From assembly GCA_949752735.1 (NCBI GenBank), contig OX457044.1, forward strand, positions 12,137,294 to 12,201,293: a stretch of 64,000 bases of DNA. The letters run 5' to 3'. Below are positions 1 through 11,500 of this stretch, one piece after another. Positions within the stretch are counted from its first letter, which is position 1. Each line of letters begins with the position of its first letter. The notes beneath the pieces were generated by a model, which worked only from the letters and a program-made list of their open reading frames with translations, searched no databases and was not told the origin of the DNA. The stretch is from Lumbricus terrestris (lineage: Eukaryota > Annelida > Clitellata > Crassiclitellata > Lumbricidae). The position numbers were made by a program, and so were the translations under genes.

Positions 1-690
1 CTTATAACCATTGCACTAAAAACAGTCAGTTTGTGTAAATTTCCAGTTCAATTGGATGTCACATAATTATAGGCCTACCGTGTGGAATGTGGATCGTTGT
101 GAGTGTTTACAGGATGAACTCTCATGTCCTTTGGTCCGCCTTTATCCTCTTCAGTTCTCAAGAAAGCCCAATCATCAGCTCTACTGACTCATACCTCTCC
201 CCAACTGCTGCATGCAGTCTGCCCTAGAGGTCGCCGGTGTTGAGAGGCGAATCCACTCCAGGTCCCGGTCAGACGGGGTGGGGTGCTTGTAGGCCTAGTG
301 TTTATAAGGCTCAGAGGGAGAATCATGCCTCAGATGCCTGGCTGCTTCATGTTATAACTGGGTATTGGTCGGCTTGCACTACATGTGTGGCTGACAGGAC
401 CCACACATCTGGTGACCTTATACTGACCTGGGACTTTATCTATAGGGGGAGCAAGCTGTACATCTTTCCAGTATCAGCCTGAGCTCATTCCCTGTGCAGA
501 TAATATCACAATATACACATAAGTTGATACATGTATCTGTGGCTATGATGAACTGTGCACTGTGTGCAGCTCGAATCTGCCCTCACATACAAAATTACAC
601 AGGCTGTGAAGACACAGGCCATTTTGGTATTTTGAACAACGTGTGGCGTTGCAAAGCAATGCAAAATATGTCATGTGTAAGAACAATCGG
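1..690. other. no gene recognised
   Basis: Only short open frames without family resemblance. It may be intron of fukutin, because the first fukutin exon visible (2623) begins inside a codon, but no earlier fukutin exon was found here. Confidence 0.5.
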
Positions 691-691
691 T

Positions 692-742
692 CAAATTCAG
701 GGGGGGCAAATGCCCCCCCTGCCCCCCCAAATGACGTCCCTG
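692..742. repeat. G-run/C-run palindromic repeat end, hAT-like
   Basis: A run of seven G followed by two runs of seven C, ending in ACGTCCCTG. Read on the - strand this begins CAGGGACGT, the kind of terminus hAT-type elements have. Only one end is visible. Confidence 0.3.
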
Positions 743-1529
743 CCTAGGCTCACTAAGTTTGTGCACTTTTGTGAAAATGAAGTGGCCTAAAGGATAAAGT
801 CACTGGTCGACTTGAGCATATATATTTTTTGATTGATTTTGTGACAGTTGCCGATTTGGAATGCTGCAAGGAAGGCCAATCCGAAAACTAATCTCTTCTT
901 TCTCTTCATGGGCTTATGTTCCCGTAGTCTATGTACATTATCGACACATGACTTCTGGTTTTAGCATCTTGTATTCTTGAACTCAACTAAACGGAGTTCG
1001 CAAACCGTCCCAAACTGTTTAACTTCTAGTCAGTTCCTGAGCTGTGTAGCCTACAGGGTTCCAGCACGTCTGCATGTGACTGCGACTATACCTGTCAAGA
1101 GATAGTCGAGTTCTAGTTCAAACGATTAGAAAGAAACAATCGATAAGAGATGAATGGAAATGTCTTGGCTCTTTCTGCTCCAACGATTATGACTGTCTTT
1201 AGAGCGAGACTCTGTCTTTGACATTTTTTATGAAAGCCAGAGCAGGAGGATGGAAATTCGGCTTAGTCATAAAGTGGATCCAAGCCCCAAAAAATGACGG
1301 GATGACATAATGAAGAGCTGAGCTGGCCAAACTGTGTCTGGGTGACGGAACTGAGTGCAAGGCAGAGATAAACGCCACCTTGAACATTCTGATGCTCAAC
1401 TATTGTGAAGCATGACAATCATGGTCGTTTGTCTAGTCTACATGCTTAATTCATTAGTATTATTCTTGTGGAACTTTTCAAACTCTAGCAATAAACTACT
1501 CAAGACTTTCTACTTTGACCATTCCTAGG

Positions 1530-1605
1530 TCGGGAGCATCTCTGAATAGTTATCTTGAACCGGCATTATATAAATTTCATACATAGATAGCTATATAGAT
1601 AGATT
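1530..1605 (+). mobile_element. 3' tail of L2/CR1-like LINE, relic
   Basis: Degenerate copy of the tail GGGAGC-CTCTGA-TAG-CTTGAA-CTATATAAAT that ends the better preserved LINEs in this window (2250, 9127, 57910). No coding part remains. Confidence 0.65.
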
Positions 1606-1682
1606 ATAACCATTCCATATTAAATTTCACTACTCATTTCAATGTTAATATACCAATAAATTTTAGCCATTGTCTTTGGGTT

Positions 1683-1754
1683 TGCTGTTGCGGCCCTCGG
1701 ATTCAAGGATCTTGCTTTTGCGGCCCGTGGTACCAAAAAGGTTGGACAGCACTG
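1683..1754 (-). mobile_element. terminal part of a hAT-type DNA transposon
   Basis: Read on the - strand it starts CAGTGCTGTCCAACCTTTTT and continues with a GGTACCACGGGCCGC motif, a familiar hAT/Charlie-like end. The other end was not found. Confidence 0.5.
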
Positions 1755-1889
1755 GTCTAGACGAAGAAGATACTCCAGACATAAGCACATAGGGGAGGCA
1801 GAGGTCATTCAGAGCACAGGGCGTATTATTTTTATCGTGAGAGGGTGGGAAGTTGGTCGATGTAAGGGGGGTGATGGGGTTTGGCGGGG

Positions 1890-2302
1890 TGAAAAAAATT
1901 TACCGGTCAACGCCGAGCACCACAGCTCGCTCATACTCAAGCAACGAATTGAGTATAGGATATCTACTCTAGTCTGGCGCTGCATGCTACACCTTGCTCC
2001 TGCCTACCTTTGTGAGCTCTGTAGCCCTACTCTTAGTTCTCACCATTTCCGCTTCCTTCGTTCGACTGAACAAAGTCTGCTCTCAGTCTTCTTTGCTTGT
2101 ACTTCCACTATGCAGAGCCGTGCTTTCTCGGTGGTAGGACCCTCTACATGGAATGGTCTTCCTCTGACCCTCCGCTCTCTTTGTAAAAGTGCTTTTCTCT
2201 CTCATCTTAAGACAGTTTTATTTGGCCGCGCTGAGGTTGGGAGCACCTCTGAGTAGTCCCCTTGAAGAGGCGCTATATAAATGCATATAATGAATGAATG
2301 AA
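1890..2302 (+). mobile_element. L2/CR1-like LINE, 3' fragment
   Basis: An open frame ending at 2256 encodes the C-terminal end of a non-LTR reverse-transcriptase polyprotein. The diagnostic stretch is [20 protein letters not shown] followed by LKTVLF and the terminal SE-stop. It is followed by the family tail CCCTTGAAGAGGCGCTATATAAATG and ATGA simple repeats. The polymerase domain and everything 5' is missing, as expected from incomplete target-primed reverse transcription. The same C-terminus recurs at 8975, 43640, 45030 and 57780. Confidence 0.85.
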
Positions 2303-2622
2303 GTTCATTCATTTATATGTGCATAATGCATACAAATATTCAAATTCTCCTCAAGATCATCATTTATACTTTGCTCAGATTTTCTTTGTGAAATGACGAG
2401 TCCTTCCTGGTGCATCCTCCACTTGTCCACAATAGATGATGACTTTGATGAGGCATACAAGGTAACGATTAAAAAAATTCTGAGGTAAGGCGGGTAATCC
2501 TAGTGGAATCGGTGTTGGATACCGATGTTAGAATGACAAATGACGCAAATACATATATGGGGAATCTAGCATTATATTTTTCATGTGAAATATCTGTTTA
2601 ACTTTTCACTCTGATTTTCTAG

Positions 2623-2756
2623 GTTGGTTTCGACAGTGTGATTTAATTCCTTACAGCAAAGATGTAGACATTGGAGTCTGGATCACTGATTACAAAGCAC
2701 AGCTGATACCATCAATGCAAAATGCTGGTCTAGCGTTAATACATGTCTTTGGAAAG
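2623..2756 (+). CDS. FKTN: FKTN exon A (third from last)
   Basis: Acceptor TGATTTTCTAG, donor GGAAAG/GTAACT. Begins with two bases of a split Gly codon, then [19 protein letters not shown], and ends HVFGK in phase 0. Contains the DxD-like acidic motif (DVD). Confidence 0.9.
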
Positions 2757-4964
2757 GTAACTAAACATGACTCTTTCAACAAAGTCTGTTATTAGTTCTC
2801 TTGTGTATTTAGGATAAGCATGGATGTAACGTTCTTATGAAAATTAAATGTCAAGGTCAGACATTTGCTACTGTCTGCTTTCTTTCCTATTGAAGTCCCA
2901 TTGTTATCACCTGGAAAATTTTAGAAAAAATTTCTATGGCTAAGCTGATGCATCAAAGCTATTACAAACTCAAATTATTGACATCAATTGGTCTTGTATT
3001 TCCTACTTCCACTGGCAGTACATGGCAAACAGAATTCATTTATGCTCCAGGAGTCCTTAGAATACTAGTAAGATTAATAATCTTGAAAGAAATGTTGCGA
3101 TTAATTTGCAGTTAATTGCGATTAAAAAAATTAATCGTGTGATTAATTTTGATTAAATTTTTTAATCGAACAACAGCCAAAATAGTTTTTTTATGTCACA
3201 CACACAAACAAATTTTACATATATATAATTACTAGCTGGGGTACCCGGCGTTGTCCGGGAAATTTAGGATTCGACCCGCTCCCGGCCACGACCCACTGCA
3301 CTCCACAACCACCCCACTGCACTCCACAACACTCCGACCTCCACTTGTACGCTCCGACCTCCACTTGTACGCAACCCGTGAAATTTTAGTTTGCGGGAAA
3401 TTTCCTTCTCACCCCCCACGCCCTCCACACACCTCGGTCCTGCGGGCCGAGGTGTGTGGAGGCGAGGTGGCCCGTGTAAACATCTGTCTAGCTGTAACGT
3501 TTCAGATATAAGTGTTAAAATATGCATGACAACATGCGGTAACGCTGGTACTCTGTTTCTTTATAAATAATCTGATCATACCAAGCATTTATTGAAGAAA
3601 AATATAACTCCTCTTTGTATAAGCTTATATATACTCCTTGGCCGATGGCATTTATCTTTTCACAGGGCTGTACGACAGCGTATGATTTTCATGCTAATTA
3701 AGCTTTGCGAAAAATGACGTCAAAATATGACGTCAACGGCAACAGGCCGTTACTGAAAACGATCGAAATACGGCGACGCAATTGCAGGCTTTGCAGCGGT
3801 AGGCTATAGCCGCTAGCGCATACATTAACACGGAAATTTAATTAATGTCTATTTTTCGAAATCTAAAGTGAATAAAAAGCTGAAAATAGGGTACTTTGAT
3901 GGTTTTGGTGAACGTTTATCTATATGCAATGTTTCAGGTCAGTAGCTGCTAAACTGCAAGCGTGCATCGGTCCCAAATAAATAAATATAGGCACATCCTT
4001 TCTTATAGATATAGATATATATGTAATTTTTATACTCAGTCAATTATAAATAATTTAGACTTTGCTAATTAAAATAAATACAGTGATATTTTCTGCTAAC
4101 TGGGTGTCTGTTTACATTGACTTTCATTCTGTAGTCTAATAATGATGGTAAACCTTACTTCAGCTATATATATATGAAAGGTGGCTCCCTGCATCCTTCT
4201 TGTTTATAACTTTGGCAGCCATAAGCCAAGACCCATGCAGTGAGCTGTTGAACGTGGCATCCCTCCGGCATTCCCCAGCCCCATGCAAGCAGCCCTGGAC
4301 AACAGAGGTCTTTCCTCTGAATGTTTGGTGTAACTAAATGTTGAGCTGCTGGTCATGAAAATGACGTTGACAATTTTGTATCAGGTGCCATACATTACAT
4401 ACATTACATCAGTTCAATCATTTGGATGTATTGAACTAAGTTTTGCTGTATCACTTTCTTATTTAGTCCCTCCCTCAATTCAGGTATCTTTTCTAGGATT
4501 TGTTTCTTTTGGAAAGGTTAATGACAGTTATGAACTTTCATTTTCTGGTGGTGATGTCAAACTGGACATCTTCTTTTTCTACGACGAGCAGAACTACATG
4601 TGGAACGGAGGAACTCAAGCAAGAACTGGAAAGAAATTCAAGTAGGTTTTATGAAAATAACGACTATCTACAGTTTCTCCAGGGCTGATGTAAAACTGCA
4701 CATCTTATTCTGCAACTTATAATATAAACCTAATTCCTTACCAGAGGAGATATCACTCACAAGGAAAACCCATAGGACCACGCTACCATAAGAAAAGTAA
4801 AGTTTTTATGCAGTCCAGCAGCTACATTCCTTTAGTTTAATTTTGAACCGAATTTTGTTTTCAAACTTTTTAAGAGATAAATAAACTTTTACACTTTCAA
4901 CACCAGTACAATGTTCTGGAATGGTAATCGCTATTGCAGCAGCATAAATAGCTGTTGGTTTTTA

Positions 4965-5030
<66 letters not shown>

Positions 5031-5400
5031 TATTCGTTTACAGAGAAAAATGGTTGTCAAACTGCACCCAGTTACAGGTGATGACCTTATTCTGTGAAAA
5101 TAGGACAAGTGGCCAATGTCTTATGCACTGCATAAATACAATAACAATGAGATACTAAATCGCTTTATTACATGATTCTATTTCAGATATGTGTTTCCAA
5201 GATTCCAGTTGTGTTGGACGTTGTTTCTACAGCTCAAAGTACGAGTTCCATGTGAAACACTGAAATACGTTGAAGCCAATTATGGACAGAACTGGTTTGA
5301 GCCGGTTAAAGTTTGGGACTGGAAGAAGAGTCCACCAAACGTCCATGAAAATGGCCAGTGGTCTGAATCAGAGAGGAAGAATGTCATTCAGGTTTATTGA
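2623..5400 (+). CDS. FKTN: fukutin, C-terminal part (last three coding exons)
   Basis: Three exons, 2623-2756, 4517-4641 and 5187-5400, join in one frame to encode the last 157 residues of fukutin (human protein 461 aa). Fukutin is a Golgi type II membrane enzyme that moves ribitol 5-phosphate from CDP-ribitol onto the core M3 O-mannosyl glycan of alpha-dystroglycan. Visible family marks are DVDIG, the acidic motif of the LicD/fukutin nucleotidyltransferase-like fold, then [46 protein letters not shown] and [10 protein letters not shown] before the stop. The first exon starts with the last two bases of a split codon, so upstream exons exist outside the window or were missed; the N-terminal membrane anchor is not visible. 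The gene converges on CARS1 with 54 bases between stop codons. Identification is by recall of the family. Confidence 0.93.
3092..3178 (-). mobile_element. hAT-type terminal relic
   Basis: AT-rich sequence with repeated GATTAA/TTAATC. On the - strand it opens GGCTGTTGTTCGATTAAAAA, resembling a widespread hAT terminus. Lies in the fukutin intron. Confidence 0.4.
3232..3515 (+). repeat. TACCCGGC-family interspersed repeat, short copy
   Basis: Opens ACTAGCTGGGGTACCCGGCG and runs into GGAAATTTAGGATTCGACCC, then CCTCCACTTGTACGC units and CTGTCTAGCTGTAACGTTTC. Same family as 51367 and 60595 but 3'-truncated and with the fewest internal units. Class unknown. Confidence 0.75.
4517..4641 (+). CDS. FKTN: FKTN exon B (penultimate)
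   Basis: Acceptor TTTCTTTTGGAAAG, donor TTCAA/GTAGGT. Reads [18 protein letters not shown] through [14 protein letters not shown] and ends two bases into a Lys codon. The intron end repeats the last bases of exon A (TTTGGAAAG). Confidence 0.92.
4968..5027. repeat. (TA)n microsatellite
   Basis: About 60 bases of uninterrupted TA in the last fukutin intron. Confidence 0.98.
5187..5400 (+). CDS. FKTN: FKTN last exon
   Basis: Acceptor GATTCTATTTCAG. Completes the split Lys codon, then [34 protein letters not shown] and ends NVIQVY-TGA. The highly conserved fukutin C-terminus makes this the firmest of the three exons. AATAAA at 5944-5949 is the nearest clear downstream polyadenylation signal seen, which would carry the 3' UTR through CARS1 exon 22. 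Confidence 0.95.
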
Positions 5401-5454
5401 TGAAGTCAGGACACCTGGTCTGTAACAGTTGTAGGACCATACACAAGTCAAGTC

Positions 5455-5586
5455 CTAGGTTGAGACATTTTGCCGTGTCTTCAGATAGTCATCATATTTC
5501 TTTGCTTGTGCTTCATACAGTTTTGACAGCTTCTTGATCTGAGATTTGCTCAGCTCCTGTCCCGAGGCATCATGTGTGGGAAGACC
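5455..5586 (-). CDS. CARS1: CARS1 exon 22 (last)
   Basis: Residues 708-750: [20 protein letters not shown] through LKTRQNVST and TAG at 5457-5455. Acceptor TTTGTCTCTTCAG. Matches the conserved PTHD-EGKELSK C-terminal motif of animal CARS1. The stop lies 54 bases from the fukutin stop on the other strand. Confidence 0.95.
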   Translation of the reverse strand, partial: GLPTHDASGQELSKSQIKKLSKLYEAQAKKYDDYLKTRQNVST

Positions 5587-8500
5587 CTGAAGAGACAAAC
5601 AAACGTCCAAATCAAATTCAGTATTCCAATCCATAACATCAGTTTGCAAATGTGACACTCTGCTTTGGTCTTGTGAAGGCATTCACCTGCATTTTGGAGA
5701 CAGTTTTGAGTCTGCTTTTGAGGTATAAATGCCGATGGAAATATCCTAGATGACAAAAAATGCAGCATCATACCTTCCTCCCAAACGTCGACTCAGCCTT
5801 CCACTCGCTAGGGGCAATGGCAAACTGTGATGTGATGGGCGCCAACTGGTTGCCAGACATAACTTGTAAATGATCTGTTTATAATATGACTTGCAATTGT
5901 ACAGTGGTATGTCAGTTTGAATTAATAATAAGCATGAATAATAAATAAAAAGACTGAAAAGATGATCACAAAAATATTGGTTTAATAGCAAAGGCATACT
6001 AGAAGATTACTTAAGATTTGAGATTTAACCTTTTCATCAAACTTAGAGTAGCGTTCATCTTTTCGAAACATCTCTGTGGGAGGTATTTTCTTTGCTTCTT
6101 CCTTTAATTCCTGCAAAACAATAATAACAGGGAAATGCTTTCAGAGGTGCTATATAAATACTTGAATGAATGAATTTCACTTCATCCGTATCTAATTCCG
6201 TGAATAGAAAGGACCTTTGAGTCATTCTGGCTGAACTCCGCTATTACTAAGCAAACACTTGATGCGATCACCTCAGAATTGGCTGAAAATGTTTTTAACC
6301 ACTGCTGCAAACTCAACATTTTCATCCCAGATGTTGTTAAGGAGTAAGAGACAAACAAATGGTTTATGACTTTTAAATATTTTAAGCATTTGCTTTCATA
6401 TGAACTAATAATGGCACACTTCGTACAGAACTTAGCTGCCAAGTGCATACACATAACACTTTAGTGGTGTAGATGTAAATTAGACCACATCCTGTAGGCA
6501 TCTGTGACAATAAAAAAGCAGAAAATTGTAGGACAATATAGTAATAATTTAATTTGTATACAATGACAAAATTGCATGTACTTTGGTGTAACAATTCTAT
6601 ATTATATCAATTGTAAAACGTATTTTGCTCTTTAGATGTCCACTCACATTTTTCCAGCAAAAGGACATGTGCTGAAAAGTATGTCACAAGCGAACAATTA
6701 CCCTATTTACCTTACGAAATAAGACTATATAAGTCGCTAACTCACATTTTCACGAGCCTTTTCTGCTGCTTTCTGGCGATCGAGCTCTTCTTGCTAGAAC
6801 AATATAGAACAATTATTGATTAAATTTGTCTTCTTGCAGTTATAGTTGCATTTACTTTGGTCGGACAGTTCAACATATATATATACATGTATATATAAAT
6901 TGCCATATACCGGCCTACATACGTTTGCACTAAGAATTGTCAGTTCATGCAAAGTCTTTTGCCCTTCTCTAACGCATGCTTTAAAAAATCATAGAACTTT
7001 GTAAGACTGGAAGTTGATTCCTTCGCTTCCTTTTTCTTTTAGCACCAGCATCAGCCTGAATGTTGTCTTGGCAAAGAAAGCAGAAACAGCATTACCAATT
7101 TTTTTTTAATATTTAGATTTTTTGAGTAATATTCATGTTTTTCAGATACCTTCAGCATTTGGCCATATTAAACTTCTTACTAATGATTCTTATTTTGGAT
7201 GGCATTCTCATATGGCATCGTTATGTATTCATAAACAGTAAAAATGTGAATAAATAACAAGTTCTGCAAATCACCTTCAGCTTTGCTTCTCTCTTAGCTT
7301 CCTTTTCTTTGAGCAGCTTCTCACGACCAACGATCTTTATGCTAGGAGGAACTCCTGCTACAAAGAAACGTTACTTACCACATCAACCACGTCACACTTT
7401 CAATTAATCCAAAGCAAAGCAAGCAACAGGTAACAACTGAAAATGCCAATGTCGAGCTATACCATAAAAATCAAACGTGCACTTGCTAAAATGTTCTAAC
7501 AAGTAGTCATGCTTCCTAACCAGTTGACATTTATTACTAGAAAGCATAATGTAATGAATTCTGCCAGTGAGGATGCACTTCATTTTAATTACATCATAAT
7601 CTTTATCACGGATGCATAATGAAACAACCTGTCATAAGAAATTATGTTTATATATTAAGACGACAGAATCACTGATGTTAACGAAACAGGTTTCTTCAGC
7701 CTTGCACTGACCATCATGATCTTCGAGTTGTACGCCAAGGTCTGGAAGCACATCATCACGAAGTCTGTCACAAAGTTCAAGCATCTCCACATCTAGAAAA
7801 TCAGGTTTTAAAATAAATTAGTGTATTCATTTCATTTTCCGAGAATTTATCAAGCTGGCTACTCAGAGGTGCTCTCTGCGCTGACCTATAGGCCCTATAT
7901 ACTATAATGTTAAATGTCATTACGACCAATAATTACATCAGTTACTAAAATAATGACTGCTATGTGTACAACGAATTTAATTACATCTCAAGCCATCAAA
8001 TGCCTTTCATCAAACGCACGGATGATAAAGAATACCACTTCATGAATCATCGTCCCTCGTCTAAAGCATTTCCTTTTCAAAAGCATATGCTGTGTTTTCT
8101 GGACCACAGGTTGTGGTTTTTACACGAGGCACATGTAGCAACTTAAATAAAATTGTCGAACTGGTTAATATGTTTAATATCTAACTGCCTCTCTTATAAG
8201 TCAATACATTAACCTTGGATCCTTTAAGCAAAACCAAATGACATAGAAACTAGTACTAATCAGTGCTGTAAAATCATAACAGACAGCAAAGGCTTTAAAA
8301 TTAAATTTCAAATTCATTAAAATGACCATAGGCAAGCACCATAATATGTCGAAAAAATTATATAAAAAGGACCTAAATTTAATTCTAAAAAGGTTATTTT
8401 TAGTATTTGCTAATAATGGCCACACACTCATGATACTTGACTTATGGCCCTGGCGAAGCTTCCGTCCGCATCAGCCGCTCCTTTATGGACAGCCTCCAGT

Positions 8501-11500
8501 TGTCCCTGTCCTGTGCTCTCCGCATCGCCTCGCCCACGGTTAGTCCCATCCTCAGGCAGTCCTCTTCCACCATATCCATCCATCGCTTCCTGGGCCTGCC
8601 TCTTCTCTTCCCATGCACATATCCCTGCAGTGCCACCTTTGGGTATCTTCCGCTCTGCATTCTGGTGACATGTCCGAAGTACCGCATTCTTCTGATCTGT
8701 ATCCTGTCCACAATGTCTCGTTGTATCTTCAGTCTGCTGCGTATTTCCGTGTTTCGTATCCTTTCCCTCCTTGTGACCCCCTCTATTCTTCGCAGGCACG
8801 TCATTTCGAATACCCTCAATCGTCTTTTCTGTGTTTCCTTTAGCGTCCACGTCTCTGAGTTAACAGTACGCTCAGCACCAAGTATCACTTACGATACACA
8901 CTTCACTATCTTTTTATGGGTTTATCTGCCTGCTAGTACTACATCAATCGATTTTAACTAAACTTTCGCCATCTATGCATCGCACCCCCTTTTATGCAGA
9001 GCCGTTCGTTCTCTGTGGTTGGTCCAACAACTTGGAATGGGCTTCCCTTGACTATGCAACACTTCCCAAACTGTTCTCAATTTCACAAACTGTTGAAGAT
9101 TCTTTTATCGCTAGATCTCGGCTGGGAGCACCTCTGAGTAGTTACCTTGAAGGGGCGCTATATAAATTCTGATTGATTGATTGATTATAAAGGAGCAACT
9201 TAAAGCCCAGACAATATGGGACCTGTGGGGTTAGTATCGAAAGAGTTACATAACAAAAGAGTGACATAACGAAAGAGCAACATAACAAAAGAGCAACATA
9301 ACAAAAGAGTGACATAACAAAAGAGTGACATAACAAAAGAGCAACAAATTGGAGAGCAATTTTAACACAGTGACAGATATATTAGATATGAATGACATAG
9401 TGACATTATGACATAAAGAAAAATTAGCTAATATTGTAGTTTGCTGCAGAATATACAAGAGAGTATTTTTAGCCAGAAATGTTTGACTACGCACATTATT
9501 TATTAAGGAGTCGCTGAGTTTGTTCTCTATAATTATTCAAGAGAGATTTTGAAGAATGAGTGGGTTTGGTTTATTTAGAGGTTTGTAATGAACAACGTTT
9601 ACAGACTGGAATGGCTGTGAATTCCAGCCATCTACTTATATTTTGATGTCCTTCTGGTTTCCGCATTTTGGTGTTAGTACGGTACATTTTTTAGACTCGC
9701 AGCTTAGATATATTGCTTTTGAATGAGCACATATATATTTCTGTTGCACTTTTGAATTCATTTCCTAGGTTGTCACTCATCTGATATGGCATTTATGTCA
9801 CTCAGTTTCTGTCATGTTGCTATTTCGTTATGTCGTTCTTATGAACAGATCCCCCAACCTATTATTAATAATATATACAATTAAATTGAAAAAATACCTT
9901 TCTTGCGTCTTGCAACTTCTCTTGCTTCTTCTCGGAATTTCGCCAGAACACTTAGATATGGCATCACCACTTCCTCCACCTATTGATGAAACAATTTACC
10001 TTGTCAACATTACATTCCAAATAATTCTTTCCCTATAAAAAAAACCTCACAATCTACACAAACTCTATTTGAATCTCTTATTCTGCAAACATTTCTAAAG
10101 AAAAAAGTTGCTTATTACATACAGTATTTGTATGTATTTTATAAATAGATACAATATACGACACACACTATATATATAATATATTTATTATCTCTAAGCA
10201 TACTGGCCTAGTTAGCTACACCGGTAAGCGAGAGCAGCATTCGTCTGTTGGTTGCAACGGACTGCGGTTCAAGCCCCGGGCTGGGAGTTGACATTCAGAG
10301 ATTTAGATATCTCGGGCTAGCACGTGTGGGACGCAGGGGCGCAAGCTCCTGCGGAGCGACCTTGGGCAAGTTGCTTACCCATCATTGTCTGCGAGGAAGG
10401 CAACGGGAAACCACCTCACTCATCTCATCCCCAGGGGCGTCAAGCCAATGAACCTGCCTTCGAGCAGAGCACCATCATCATCATCATCATCTCTAAGCAT
10501 GTTCCAATTAAATTCTTTCATCTATTATGGACACTCACGTTCTTCGTAGTATCACCAGTTCCCTTGACAGGAAAACCAATCTGCTTCTCATCTTCTATTG
10601 CACCAAAAATCTGAAGTTTTAGCAACAAATGCAAAATATTAGATCTTAATACAAAGGCTAAATATTCAATCCAGTGAAATAAAATGTCAGACTAGTTGTA
10701 ACTCAGCACACACATATGTTTTCTATCATTATTATATGTTTCTTAAGAAACACACAAAAAATTTGAAAATATTGGCAGGAGTAATAACAATAATAATACT
10801 AATAATAACAACAATACAACGTAGTTTAAAGTAGTGAGAAAGAAACAATGGGAACTTGGCATTGAGAAAGTTTATCAGGTGCATCCATGTAACAGTCAAA
10901 CCACTGTACACTAAGTAAAGTGTTTCAACAACAACTTTCTTAGCATCCTTTTCAAAATATAAATGTCCATTTTCATTGCTAATTTTATTAAGATACAGCT
11001 CCAAAGGTCAGGATAAAATATCTATTAAACAATGGAATAAAAAGGTGGTTAACTTGAACATTTTGAAATTTTAATCTATAAACAAGTATTTAATTTGGAA
11101 CCACTTTCTCCACATCCTATTGATGCTGCCACCTGTTCTGTTACTCTGCCTCCATCCTATTGATGCAACTTAATTCCAGAGACTTTGAACATCCAACCAT
11201 GTCATCTTGTCAGCTGTCGAAAAGCGAATCCATTCGTTGGTTCCATGCATGTTCCACTGTGTTCTGTGCACAGCGGCACGTCTTATTCGCCATATCACTA
11301 AATCAGTCCAAGTCACGAAGTACATGCGGAATGTACTCCACTAGTTTCCATACCTGCAGCTGATCGCTTATAGGGTTTGGTGCCATGGCTATAATCGGGG
11401 GTATATGCAGGTATACACCGCATGTATCCAGCTCACAAATATCTGTGTGTAATATATGGGAAAACTGACGCGCAGACAGAAACAAGTATGTAACTGTAAC

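Noticed and set aside
2380..2465. Fukutin exon upstream of 2623
   Set aside because: A donor-like AAG/GTAACG exists, but the phase needed to join exon A has stop codons, and the translation does not resemble fukutin.
4955..5158. Open frame with alternating Ile-Tyr
   Set aside because: Translation of the TA microsatellite in a fukutin intron.
6990..7060. Additional Lys/Arg-rich CARS1 exon between exons 19 and 20
   Set aside because: [12 protein letters not shown] is readable after a CAG, but no donor follows in frame, and exons 19 and 20 already join in phase.
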